DNA of 64,000 nt, from positions 1,054,001 through 1,118,000 of the forward strand of contig OY969431.1 of the NCBI GenBank assembly GCA_963699305.1. The letters are read 5' to 3'. This document shows positions 46,281 to 55,309 of the stretch, piece after piece. A program made the position numbers and the translations under genes. How positions within the stretch are numbered: position 1 is the stretch's first letter; the number at the start of each line of letters is the position of its first letter. The notes under the pieces are model-generated. The model saw nothing but the letters and a program-made list of their open reading frames with translations, had not been told where the DNA came from and did not search any database. The DNA is from JBGQAS01 sp963699305. GTDB taxonomy: Bacteria > Chloroflexota > Anaerolineae > Anaerolineales > Anaerolineaceae.

Positions 46281-47270
46281 ATGAAATTGTTTTGGCCTTC
46301 TGAAATCCCAATCATCCTTTTTTTGCAAAATCTCGGAAGTTGGATTGGTCCTATGATGCGGACCATTTCGTTGCTGGGTACTGAAGATTTCTTTCTTCTG
46401 ATCATGCCAGTAATTTTCTGGTCTATCGATTCAGCGTTGGGAATTCGCTTGGGTTACCTGATTCTCTCCTCCTCTAGTTTAAACGGATGGGTTAAGTTGA
46501 CTTTTCAAGGCTCCCGCCCGTATTGGTTTGATGCCAGGGTAGAAGGTTTTGCAAACGAATCCTCTTTTGGTTTTCCATCAGGTCACACACAAAGTGCCAC
46601 TGTCATTTGGGGACGGTTGGCAGTTTGGATTAAACGCAGTTGGTTTTGGGTGGTGGCTTGCATCATCATTCTCCTGGTTGGGCTCTCTAGAATTTTTCTC
46701 GGAGTACATTTCATCAGTGATGTTATCGGTGGTTTAATTGTTGGGATTTTGTTCTTGCTTTTATTTTTATTCTTAGAAAAACCGATTGCAAAATGGTGGT
46801 GTGGCCGCAAATTGGGTTGGCAAATTATTTTCGGTTTTCTTTCATCATTGGTTTTTATCCTTATTGAATGGTTGATCACGTGGAGTTTACGTAGTTGGCA
46901 ATTGCCCACTGAATGGTTGGCGAATGCTGTGCGAGATTTTCCCTTAGTTCCACCCAATCCGATCGACATCAGCGGAGCATTTACCGTCGCAGGCACTTGG
47001 TTTGGACTGACCGCTGGGATATCATGGATCTTCCATCGAGGTGGATTCTTCGTTGCAAAGAAACCTGTACATAAAATATATTCTTTTCTGATTGGCTTGG
47101 TCGGTGTACTGGCAATTCGGATGGGTCTTGACATTATTTTCCCCGATTCAGCAAACTGGATTGGTTTCGGTTTTCGATACTTACGTTATGCACTGGTTGG
47201 ATTTTGGGTGGCAGGTCTGGCACCCTTTATTTTCATTTCGCTGAAATGGGCGAATAAATCAAATCATTAG
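46281..47270 (+). CDS. PAP2-superfamily phosphatase (undecaprenyl-PP phosphatase/lipid phosphatase type)
   Basis: A 329-residue integral membrane enzyme. The three PAP2 signatures are intact: KLTFQGSRPYW (KxxxxxxRP), FPSGHTQSATV (PSGH), and SRIFLGVHFISDVIGG (SRxxxxxHxxxD). It removes phosphate from a lipid pyrophosphate, probably recycling undecaprenyl carrier (inference, in keeping with the polysaccharide genes nearby). The C-terminal part continues with further spans. It is followed by a YtxH gene 10 nt downstream. Confidence 0.9.
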   Translation: MKLFWPSEIPIILFLQNLGSWIGPMMRTISLLGTEDFFLLIMPVIFWSIDSALGIRLGYLILSSSSLNGWVKLTFQGSRPYWFDARVEGFANESSFGFPSGHTQSATVIWGRLAVWIKRSWFWVVACIIILLVGLSRIFLGVHFISDVIGGLIVGILFLLLFLFLEKPIAKWWCGRKLGWQIIFGFLSSLVFILIEWLITWSLRSWQLPTEWLANAVRDFPLVPPNPIDISGAFTVAGTWFGLTAGISWIFHRGGFFVAKKPVHKIYSFLIGLVGVLAIRMGLDIIFPDSANWIGFGFRYLRYALVGFWVAGLAPFIFISLKWANKSNH

Positions 47271-47280
47271 GAGATAAACC

Positions 47281-47502
47281 ATGAAAAAGTTCTTTTCTTT
47301 CTTTTTCGGTGCAATTCTAGGTGGAGCCTTAGGAGCCAGTGCTGCACTTCTTTTCGCTCCCATGAAAGGGACTGACTTGCGGCAGAAGTTGAACGAATAT
47401 TTGATTGAAGTTAAATCGGAAGTCGGTTCAGCTGTTGATGAAAGAAGATCCGAGCTGCAAGACCAAATTGCACGCTTACGTAAGCCATCGACTTCAAAAT
47501 GA
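47281..47502 (+). CDS. YtxH-family small membrane protein
   Basis: A 73-residue protein. The N-terminal glycine/alanine-rich helix (GAILGGALGASAALLFAP) followed by a charged amphipathic tail is the YtxH pattern. AGGAGATAAACC precedes the ATG. It forms an operon with PAP2 and is followed by a terminator. Confidence 0.85.
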   Translation: MKKFFSFFFGAILGGALGASAALLFAPMKGTDLRQKLNEYLIEVKSEVGSAVDERRSELQDQIARLRKPSTSK

Positions 47503-47506
47503 ATTC

Positions 47507-47536
47507 AAAAAAGATCGGGTAAACCCGATCTTTTTT
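47507..47536. terminator. bidirectional intrinsic terminator between ytxH-like gene and the peptidase gene
   Basis: AAAAGATCGGGT and ACCCGATCTTTT around AA, with A and T runs at the sides. It ends the plus-strand operon and the convergent peptidase. Confidence 0.93.
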
Positions 47537-49604
47537 ATTTTTCATTAATTGAGATTTCATACGTTCCATTCTTTTGTGTATGTCTGGCGGTACCACTCAC
47601 TATAATCAAGACAGAATCGTAATCGTTTCCGATTTCGATCGGAATTTGTGTGTCACTTCCAATTTGAACAATCACATGTTCAACAGAGGGAACCGATCCT
47701 TCCCGGATAATGGTCAAATTGAATGTCTGCGGGAGGGTATTTTCTATTCGGACAAAACCTTCCGATTGCCATTTCCCCATTCCCGACTCAAAATCTTCGT
47801 AGTATCCAATCGCTGGGATCGAAATATCATCAATCATAAATCCCTCGTAGACCACCCCCGCGTCCGTTATATATTCAAATTGGATTTCGATTTTTTGTCC
47901 TGCATAAATGCTGAGATCTACAGATTGTTCCGCCCAACCCGAACTACTTCCTGAATATCCACACCCTAACCCGTTTTCCTCCTCACGACAGGATTGTGTC
48001 GGAACAACCTGCCATTGACCGTTTTCAGGTTTAGCCTCCAAGAAGACGTAATCAAAATTATCCTCAATGTCATATGAAACCCAATATTTCATTATTATGG
48101 GACCTGAAATATTTGTAAAATCAAAACTTCCATGCATCGTTGAATCCGAATCATCAGATTGGTTCGACCAAAAGAAATAATTTCCAGAGTAAGCATCGGT
48201 TGAGACTATTGGAACGGTGATATTCCCGGAAAACAGGAAGTCATATGAACCGCGGCACCTTATTTGAATGTAGTCCGTACCATATTGATTCACCTGCCGT
48301 GCTGTTTTTTCCATTGGACAATCATAGATGACCTCTGTAGGCTGAGCTGTGGATGTTAATTGATAAGCATGGTATCCATATCTTCCATCATACAAGTCAG
48401 TGTCGTTCAGGTAGTTTGCTATAGTCCAATCTGCAAATACATCATCTGCGGTCTCTATAATTCCAGAGAACACATTACGTGCGTCGATAGCCTGAAGAGT
48501 TACATCGATGCTATCGAATCCATTTTCCTGCTCGCTCACTAGATCTTTCGTTGCATCTTCACCAAATTGTTCATAAAAATATTGGATAAATAAATATGCT
48601 GCGCCATAATAGGGATCAGACAAGGAGAGATCTTCCGGCCAGTCTCGCATTGGGATATCAGGATTTCGCAGATAATAATAATCAAATCCACCAGCGTTAT
48701 ACCCATTGATGAATGACGCCAGGTCAGATAACCCTTCATTCATCCAGCTATCTTCATTCTTGTCTCGATACCAGTGGATCATGTGTTGAAATTCGTGAGC
48801 AAGGACTCCATAAGTGTATGCGCTTCCAAGGGGTTCAGAAGTGCTCAAATAAAACATTTCATGCATATTGGATGTGGGATCGATGGTTGTAGCCATCTCA
48901 TCTACACTGGAAAAATACCCTGCGATATTCGATCCAAGACCCCGCGCATACAGTATGTAGAGATGAACATCTCCGTCGATCCCCGGAGACCATTCGCTGC
49001 CAAAGAAATCCCGATTGGTGGGATAAATTTTATTTTCAAACGTATCGCATAAATCCTTCAAATCCCTGCTATCGTACTTGATTCCATTTTCAATCCAAAA
49101 GTAAAGATGGGGGGTTGTGTACCGAAGAGTTGCTTGAATGGTCAGTTCTTCTTCGGTATCATCATTTGTGGCGTAAAATGATTGTGTATCCCCAATAGTT
49201 CGATCCACAGCAATTAACGGTGTAAACGATGAATCGATATGGATACCCCTAAGTTTGCTTGAAATGGAATCCAAATCCCTCACAGGAATAATCTCATTTT
49301 TTATGGTAGCTAATGTATCGAAAGCTCGATCCAATTCCGGTGAAGACAAGTGAGTCTCGGTGGGGGTAGACTGTGTTTTCAACACTGCTGTGCTTGTCGC
49401 TTCCAAGGATACGCGAAATGGTGTCTGAGTTGTTATTTGAACAGGAGTGATTCTTGTAAATAAATCCTTCATCACAATATTCACGCCATTGACATTAATA
49501 TTAATAGTATCAATCGTTACATATAGAATCACAGTTGATACAGCGCAAAGACTAATGATAATAATAGAGACTGCCAGACAGCAGGAACTACGCTGTTTAT
49601 TCAT
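47535..49604 (-). CDS. membrane-anchored zinc metalloprotease (immune inhibitor A-like, M6-type fold)
   Basis: A 689-residue secreted or membrane-anchored protein. An N-terminal span (about residues 8-30, LAVSIIIISLCAVSTVILYV) and a Ser/Thr/Pro stalk are followed by a catalytic domain with LAHEFQHMIHW (HEFQH near residue 269) and the downstream MNEGLSDLASF, i.e. a zinc-binding gluzincin-type site. Beta-sandwich domains follow in the C-terminal half. Members degrade extracellular proteins. The ATG at 49604 overlaps the ligase stop by 8 nt. The substrate is unknown. Confidence 0.85.
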   Translation of the reverse strand: MNKQRSSCCLAVSIIIISLCAVSTVILYVTIDTININVNGVNIVMKDLFTRITPVQITTQTPFRVSLEATSTAVLKTQSTPTETHLSSPELDRAFDTLATIKNEIIPVRDLDSISSKLRGIHIDSSFTPLIAVDRTIGDTQSFYATNDDTEEELTIQATLRYTTPHLYFWIENGIKYDSRDLKDLCDTFENKIYPTNRDFFGSEWSPGIDGDVHLYILYARGLGSNIAGYFSSVDEMATTIDPTSNMHEMFYLSTSEPLGSAYTYGVLAHEFQHMIHWYRDKNEDSWMNEGLSDLASFINGYNAGGFDYYYLRNPDIPMRDWPEDLSLSDPYYGAAYLFIQYFYEQFGEDATKDLVSEQENGFDSIDVTLQAIDARNVFSGIIETADDVFADWTIANYLNDTDLYDGRYGYHAYQLTSTAQPTEVIYDCPMEKTARQVNQYGTDYIQIRCRGSYDFLFSGNITVPIVSTDAYSGNYFFWSNQSDDSDSTMHGSFDFTNISGPIIMKYWVSYDIEDNFDYVFLEAKPENGQWQVVPTQSCREEENGLGCGYSGSSSGWAEQSVDLSIYAGQKIEIQFEYITDAGVVYEGFMIDDISIPAIGYYEDFESGMGKWQSEGFVRIENTLPQTFNLTIIREGSVPSVEHVIVQIGSDTQIPIEIGNDYDSVLIIVSGTARHTQKNGTYEISINEK

Positions 49605-51117
49605 TTCGAATTCCATTCATGGAAGAATTGAAAGTTCGAAATTCCATAATGCTTGTCGCTGTGATAAGTCCAGCAGTAATCCATAAATAAGGCAACGCAA
49701 AAGAATCAACGCTAAATCCCTCCAATAAAAATGCCAGGAGCATGAAAAACCCTGCTTTACCAATAAGTTTAAATATCCGGTTTCGACTTTTTTGAATGAA
49801 TTTCGCAGAGGAAAACAAGATATACAACCAGGCTAGAAAACAACAGAAGCCAGCGATCCCTGTTTCTGCCAAAATCCTTATCCACAAGCTTTTAATATTC
49901 ATAAGGTAGTCCGAACGGTATAGGATACGGCGGACTTCGACCATAATGCGACTGAAAGGATTTAGATTTTCTGTCATGTAATAACCAGCCAACCCTACGC
50001 CCACGCCCATAATAGGATGGTCATTAAAAACATTCCAACCTGCGATCCAATATGCTACTCGTTCACCCATTTTAAGATTGTCAGCATAATCCAAAACAGG
50101 ACTTTCGCTGGTTGTATCAAATGTGAACAAATCAGCCATCCGATTGTCAACCTTGGTAAGTACGATCATGGTTCCATATACTAAACCCACGTATGCGAAA
50201 ACGAAAATTATTATTAAAACAGCATTAATGTATCCAAGATTTTTCTTATCGAGTAGCTTTTTCACTTTTCCGACAGCTGCCAGTTTGCTATTAATTGACT
50301 TGATTATTTTGCTATTAAACTCAATGAATATGGCTACCAACATCAGAAAAAATGCTGCTATCCCAACTCGGGAGAGAGTCAAACTTAAGGTAATTACTCC
50401 CATTACCAGTAATAAATTCTCGAGAGTGAAAAATCCGATTTTAAACTTGTGAGACGAAACTTTGCTGACTGTGGCTGAAAGCCATAATGGCAAATAAAGC
50501 ATATTGAGTTGATGGGCAAACCATGAGGGTTCCATGGTTAATCCAAATGCCCTTCCTGTTCCTAATTCACCCAAGCTGATGATATTTTGAATTTGATCGA
50601 TTATGGTAGGGTAAGTATGCGTGGTATACCAGAAACCGGCTCTCAAGAAAGTCCATGACAAGACGATTAATCCAGACCAATTGATGATCTGCAAAGTGAT
50701 TATTAATAATCGCTCTGTTCGTAAATATACTGCGATGATCAAGTAAAAACTTATACCGATGACTAGAGTGATAAGACCTTTAACCGCACTATTGAAGGTG
50801 GAGATATCTTTGAATGGTGGTATACGTGTGATAAGTGCAAAAATGGTGGAAAAGAAGGCTATAAGCAGGAACCACATCACTGGTTGAAAGTGAAAAGGCA
50901 ACGCACCTTTTTTTATCAGGTTGGGGATTAGCCAAAATCCACACAAAATAAATACAAAAATCGTTGCCGGAGGAGCAACCATTGATCCACTGATCGAAGC
51001 TAGTAAAGGTAAACTAGTTATCGGCAGCGTGACAAATAATAGAAACCAGTTCCATTCAAAAAAATGAAATCGAATTGTCCGAAAAAGTTGAAATGGATTA
51101 CTTTTTTTTGACTGCAT
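49597..51117 (-). CDS. O-antigen ligase/polymerase-like membrane protein (Wzy/WaaL)
   Basis: A protein of about 506 residues with ten or more hydrophobic segments and a large loop before the last spans, the O-antigen ligase/RfaL-type plan. It has a conserved-looking MGVGVGLAGYYMTENLNPFSR in the big loop. Two classes share this topology, so polymerase or ligase cannot be told apart. The ATG at 51117 is likely; it overlaps the Wzz gene's end by 20 nt, implying coupling. Partner genes are Wzz and the metalloprotease. Confidence 0.85.
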   Translation of the reverse strand: MQSKKSNPFQLFRTIRFHFFEWNWFLLFVTLPITSLPLLASISGSMVAPPATIFVFILCGFWLIPNLIKKGALPFHFQPVMWFLLIAFFSTIFALITRIPPFKDISTFNSAVKGLITLVIGISFYLIIAVYLRTERLLIITLQIINWSGLIVLSWTFLRAGFWYTTHTYPTIIDQIQNIISLGELGTGRAFGLTMEPSWFAHQLNMLYLPLWLSATVSKVSSHKFKIGFFTLENLLLVMGVITLSLTLSRVGIAAFFLMLVAIFIEFNSKIIKSINSKLAAVGKVKKLLDKKNLGYINAVLIIIFVFAYVGLVYGTMIVLTKVDNRMADLFTFDTTSESPVLDYADNLKMGERVAYWIAGWNVFNDHPIMGVGVGLAGYYMTENLNPFSRIMVEVRRILYRSDYLMNIKSLWIRILAETGIAGFCCFLAWLYILFSSAKFIQKSRNRIFKLIGKAGFFMLLAFLLEGFSVDSFALPYLWITAGLITATSIMEFRTFNSSMNGIRNE

Positions 51118-51904
51118 GGAATTTAATGGTATGAAGGAACACAATGCCCATAATGAATCCCAGGATGCTAAAGCCAAAAACCAGGAAGTTACGGTTGTAG
51201 CTGACCGGAGATGTTGGGTTCTGCCCCTCTTCACTGATATAAAAAGTCATTTCTGGAATTATCCCCATACTTTTCAGCTTTTCATTTTGTAACTTGCTCG
51301 AAATTGTGCTTATTTCATCTTTTATGAAGTCGGTATTTTTTCTCTCACACGGTTCATAGACCGGCATCACAATACTTGTAGATTCCATGCATTTTTCCAA
51401 ATTGGATAATTTCTCAGTCAGATGGTTGGCAAGTAATGCATGCATGGATGCAGCTTGTAATCGGATGAGCGCTTCCCTTGCCCAAATGTTGACGACGGTG
51501 GTCGCGGTTTCCGGGTTACTCGTCCGCACCCTCATCCGCCAGAGATATTCTTGTCTCTCTAGAAACGAGATTTTTTGAAGCGATTCCAAGGTAGAGATTA
51601 AAATTTTTTCAGCAGTAATTTTTTCCAGAACTATGCGAGTTAACTCAGTAGATCTTAATAAATCTCCCACTGCATCCACCGCCTGGTCCTGCTGCTCATC
51701 CGTCAAAACTCCTGTTTGGACGAAATTGATGGAAGTCGTGATCGCCGCTTGACTCTCGTAAATTGGTGGAACTACGGCGTGCGCGATAAGTCCAATGATC
51801 GCTCCTCCCAGCATAAAAAGAACGATTATCCACCAGTATTTGAGTGTTTTGAGAAAGGAATCCATCGGGATGAATTCAGTCGTCATTCGTTTTTTCATCT
51901 TCAT
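51098..51904 (-). CDS. Wzz/chain-length determinant-like protein
   Basis: A 268-residue protein with two membrane spans (about 20-42 and 235-258) and an external coiled-coil region, the Wzz/GumC pattern. The N-terminal half contains YWWIIVLFMLGGAIIGL and VPPIYESQAAITTSINF, the C-terminal side TSPVSYNRNFLVFGFSILGF. Several ATG starts (51904, 51898, 51886) precede the first span and no SD is seen; the exact start is uncertain. A TATAAT on the minus strand (51919-51924) lies immediately upstream. It regulates glycan length together with the Wzy-like gene (inference). Confidence 0.82.
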   Translation of the reverse strand: MKMKKRMTTEFIPMDSFLKTLKYWWIIVLFMLGGAIIGLIAHAVVPPIYESQAAITTSINFVQTGVLTDEQQDQAVDAVGDLLRSTELTRIVLEKITAEKILISTLESLQKISFLERQEYLWRMRVRTSNPETATTVVNIWAREALIRLQAASMHALLANHLTEKLSNLEKCMESTSIVMPVYEPCERKNTDFIKDEISTISSKLQNEKLKSMGIIPEMTFYISEEGQNPTSPVSYNRNFLVFGFSILGFIMGIVFLHTIKFHAVKKK

Positions 51905-51997
51905 CAATACTGAAACGAATTATACATAGAAAAAAGCCGCACTGCCCCTAAATATTTTGGATTATTTCAAGTCAAAATGGAAGAATCTAATTAATAG

Positions 51998-52627
51998 CTA
52001 AGTTTCGTTTGCCGGCTCATCCTTATAGAGTTGAAGTTTCTCGATAAGCTTAAAAACAGGTTCCGGGAGATAATATTTAACTGCCCTGCCTTGTGCTATG
52101 CGTTGGCGGATCTGTCTGGATGAAATCTCCAATAAAGGCGCTTCGACGAATCGCAATTTTCCTGTTAATCCTGGTAATTGCTGTTCCAGTAAGCTAAGAT
52201 CAATCTGATCTCCGGGTCTCCGCATCACACCCAAACCTTCGGTCATATCGATGATTTGCCGCGGGTGATACCATTCAGGAAAATCATGCAGTGAATCCCC
52301 GCCGATTAAGTAATAAAGCTCCACTCCCGGAAATCGTTCTTTCACCTCGCGTATCGTATCCACTGCGTATTGCGGTGCTGGTCGCTTCATTTCCAAGGTT
52401 GAAATCTCAAACTTTGGTTCGAGATTTATGGCTGCCTTTAGTAGCTCGAGACGGGTTTCAACCGGTGTAATCGTCAGGTGTAATTTATGCGGCGGGTCCG
52501 GGGTGAGCATCCATAATAAGCGATCTAACTGCAATTGATCGCACGCTTCCATTGCAAGGATTAGATGTCCCAAGTGAGGTGGATTGAACGTACCCCCAAA
52601 TATGCCTATGCGCAGTTTTTTCTCCAT
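51998..52627 (-). CDS. nadD: nicotinate-mononucleotide adenylyltransferase
   Basis: A 209-residue nucleotidyltransferase making NaAD from NaMN and ATP. IGIFGGTFNPPHLGHLI contains the HxGH site (family GTFDPxHxGH), and ISSRQIRQRIAQG the C-terminal ISSTxIR-like motif. The ATG overlaps the obg stop (TAATG) at 52627, with AGGA upstream. The obg-nadD order is widespread in bacteria. Confidence 0.96.
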   Translation of the reverse strand: MEKKLRIGIFGGTFNPPHLGHLILAMEACDQLQLDRLLWMLTPDPPHKLHLTITPVETRLELLKAAINLEPKFEISTLEMKRPAPQYAVDTIREVKERFPGVELYYLIGGDSLHDFPEWYHPRQIIDMTEGLGVMRRPGDQIDLSLLEQQLPGLTGKLRFVEAPLLEISSRQIRQRIAQGRAVKYYLPEPVFKLIEKLQLYKDEPANET

Positions 52628-53885
52628 TAATCCTGCCAATCCAATTCATATTCACCGATATGGACAGTCTCACCTTCATGGATCCCGGCTTCTCTTAACT
52701 TCGCATCCACTCCCAGACGCTCCATTAGTATTTGAAAGCGTCTCACAGAACCTTCGTGCTCCCAATATGTCATTTCCGCAGCTCGCTCTATGGCTTTACC
52801 TTTGATTCGCCATCCATCGGAGATTTTTTCGATGGTAAACTCACGCGCATCCACCTCAGGACGATAAATAGGCAAAGCTTTTTCGATCTCCGGTTCTGGA
52901 GCGGATTTAAGCAGCTCCAAGGCTTTCCATAATAACGGTTTTAATTCCTGATGAGTTAATGCTGAAATTGCCATTGGTTCGAATCCTTTTTTTCTTAATT
53001 CCGGTTCGATTCGTTTCCATTTGGTTTGCACTTCTGGAATGTCAATTTTATTAATTACCACCAACTGAGGTTTTTTGGAGAGGTTGGTATCGAAAAGCGC
53101 CATTTCGCTGTTTATCTGCGTAAAATCTGCGATCGGATCCGAAGATAATCCATCCAATAGGTGAATTAATACACGTGTGCGCTGTACATGGCGCAAGAAA
53201 GCATCTCCAAGTCCTGCACCTTTGTGAGCACCTTCAATGAGACCAGGAATATCAGCAAAAACAAGTGACGTATCCAAGTCAAGTTCTGCTACACCTAGGT
53301 TCGGTTCAAGGGTTGTAAAAGGATAATCCCCGATCTTGGGTTTGGCATTCGTGATGGCTGCTAATAGACTTGACTTTCCAGCGTTTGGCACTCCCACAAT
53401 ACCTATATCAGCAATTAGTTTCAATTCAAGTCGGATTCGTTTCTGTTCAGAAGGTTCCCCTCTCTCTGCAGTTCGAGGAACCTGGTTGCGAGATGTGGCA
53501 AAGTGCTGGTTGCCTTTGCCCCCTCTACCCCCTTTGCATACGATCAAGGTTTGATCCTTTTCGACCAGATCACCAATCAATTCGTTCGTGGTTTCGTCAT
53601 AAATCATCGTACCCATGGGTACCAGGATGGTCAAGTCTGGAGAGGATTTTCCTGACATATTGTTGGGTCCACCTCTCGCCCCATCCTGCGCGACAAATTG
53701 ATTTTTATGCCGAAAGGTAGCCAGGGTGTTTAAGCTGATGGTGGTCTTAAATAAAATACTCCCCCGCGTCCTCCATCTCCTCCATCAGGACCGCCGCGCG
53801 GTACAAACTTTTCTCGATGGAAATGGACAGACCCGTCTCCACCTTTTCCGGATTTAACCGAAATTACTGCGTCATCAATAAACAT
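52627..53885 (-). CDS. obgE: GTPase Obg/CgtA, interrupted by a one-base frameshift
   Basis: A 419-residue Obg GTPase after one base is restored in a C5 run at 53761-53765. The first frame gives the Obg N-domain (MFIDDAVISVKSGKGGDG, FVPRGGPDGGDGGRGG) and the second continues SILFKTTISLNTL and ARGGPNN, then the G domain: GVPNAGKSSLLAAI (G1), DIPGLIEGAH (G3), NKID (G4), and the C-terminal OCT-like domain. Obg acts in ribosome assembly and stress response. It is essential, so the interruption is probably an error. The start is the ATG at 53885. It is coupled to nadD. Confidence 0.95.
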
Positions 53886-53911
53886 CGATTTACTTATTCT
53901 CTTCCTTTGAT

Positions 53912-53941
53912 GAGAAGATGAGGATCTCTCCTCATCTTCTC
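53912..53941. terminator. hairpin between cPGS-like gene and obg
   Basis: GAGAAGATGAGGA and TCCTCATCTTCTC form a 13-bp stem with a 4-nt loop. T-rich sequence follows on the plus strand but only a weak tract on the minus strand, so for the minus genes it may be a partial terminator or RNA-processing stem. Confidence 0.6.
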
Positions 53942-53955
53942 TTTACTTCTATTTT

Positions 53956-55278
53956 CTACTTCCTGCCAAACTTTGCCTTGAGAAGATCTTCCAAGGTGGG
54001 TTGACCAATTTCCTGCAGCTCATAGCGGACACGCTGCATCGGTTTGTTAACCTTGATGATCCGGGTAAGGTCAATTGGTGTTCCAGAGATGACAAGATCC
54101 ACTTTGGCGTTGTTGATGGTTTTTTCAAGATCTTTCGTCATTTCATCACCGTACCCCATGGCGGGCAGGATTGCACCGGTTTTTGGATACTTGCGATACG
54201 TTTCGATGATACTACCCACAGCGAACGGTCGAGGGTCAACGATCTCTGATGCACCGAACCGTCGTGCAGCGACCCAACCAGCTCCATACGCCATTTCACC
54301 GTGAGTAAGCGTCGGACCATCCTCAATGACGAGGACACGTTTACCGCGGATTGCATCAGGATTATCGACGAACAGAGGTGATGCAGCTTCAATAATGGTC
54401 GCTTTCGGATTTAATGTTCGAAGGCTCTCGCGGACTGCAATGATGTTCTCCGGTAACGCGGTGTCCACTTTGTTGATTACGAATACATCCGCAAGGCGGA
54501 CATTAGTTTCACCGGGATGATATGCTTTTTCATGACCAGGTCGATGCGGATCAGCGACGACAATTGCCAGATCGGAAACATAGAACGAAAAGTCATTGTT
54601 TCCACCATCCCACAGCACGATGTCCACTTCTTTTTCTGCCTGGCGTAAAATGGCTTCGTAATCCACGCCGGCATAAACGATGATTCCATTATCGATGTGA
54701 GGCTCGTATTCCTCGCGCTCTTCGATGGTGCATTCATTTTTATCTAGATCAGCATAGGTGGCATACCGTTGAACTTTTTGTTTTACCAGGTCACCATACG
54801 GCATGGGGTGCCGGATAGCTGCTACTTTGTAACCCATTTCGCGTAAGATCAGTGATACTCTCCGAGTTGTCTGACTTTTCCCAGAGCCAGTACGCACAGC
54901 ACAAACGGAAACAACAGGTTTCGTTGATTTAACCTGGGTTGAGTGAATACCCATCATGCGGAAATCAGCTCCGCATGCCAGTACTAAGGAAGCCTTGTGC
55001 ATGACCACTTCATGTGGAACATCACTGTAGGCGAAGATCACCTGCTCGGCTTTCTTATCCTTGATCAATTTTTCGAGATCAGTTTCCGGATAAATCGGGA
55101 TTCCATTGGGATACAGCTTGCCCGCCAGTTCCTTGGGATATTTTCGACCTTCTATATTGGGGATCTGGGTAGCGGTAAAAGCTACGACCTCATAATCTGC
55201 GTTATCGCGATAAAAAACGTTGAAATTGTGGAAATCGCGTCCTGCAGCACCCATGATGATGGTTCGGATCGGTGTCAT
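53956..55278 (-). CDS. cyclic 2,3-diphosphoglycerate synthetase-like P-loop protein (COG2403 type)
   Basis: A 440-residue protein. A Rossmann-like N-terminal part (IIMGAAGRDFHNFNVFYRDN) is followed by a Walker-A-like VCAVRTGSGKSQTTRRVSLI (near residue 130) and NKVD in the G-domain position. The family is annotated as cyclic 2,3-diphosphoglycerate synthetase after the methanogen enzyme; bacterial members have unclear function. Possible substrate is 2,3-bisphosphoglycerate, but no thermophile-specific context is seen. It begins 32 nt after argS. Confidence 0.8.
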   Translation of the reverse strand: MTPIRTIIMGAAGRDFHNFNVFYRDNADYEVVAFTATQIPNIEGRKYPKELAGKLYPNGIPIYPETDLEKLIKDKKAEQVIFAYSDVPHEVVMHKASLVLACGADFRMMGIHSTQVKSTKPVVSVCAVRTGSGKSQTTRRVSLILREMGYKVAAIRHPMPYGDLVKQKVQRYATYADLDKNECTIEEREEYEPHIDNGIIVYAGVDYEAILRQAEKEVDIVLWDGGNNDFSFYVSDLAIVVADPHRPGHEKAYHPGETNVRLADVFVINKVDTALPENIIAVRESLRTLNPKATIIEAASPLFVDNPDAIRGKRVLVIEDGPTLTHGEMAYGAGWVAARRFGASEIVDPRPFAVGSIIETYRKYPKTGAILPAMGYGDEMTKDLEKTINNAKVDLVISGTPIDLTRIIKVNKPMQRVRYELQEIGQPTLEDLLKAKFGRK

Positions 55279-55309
55279 AAATACTTTGCTCCTTGTAGAA
55301 AGATTTATT

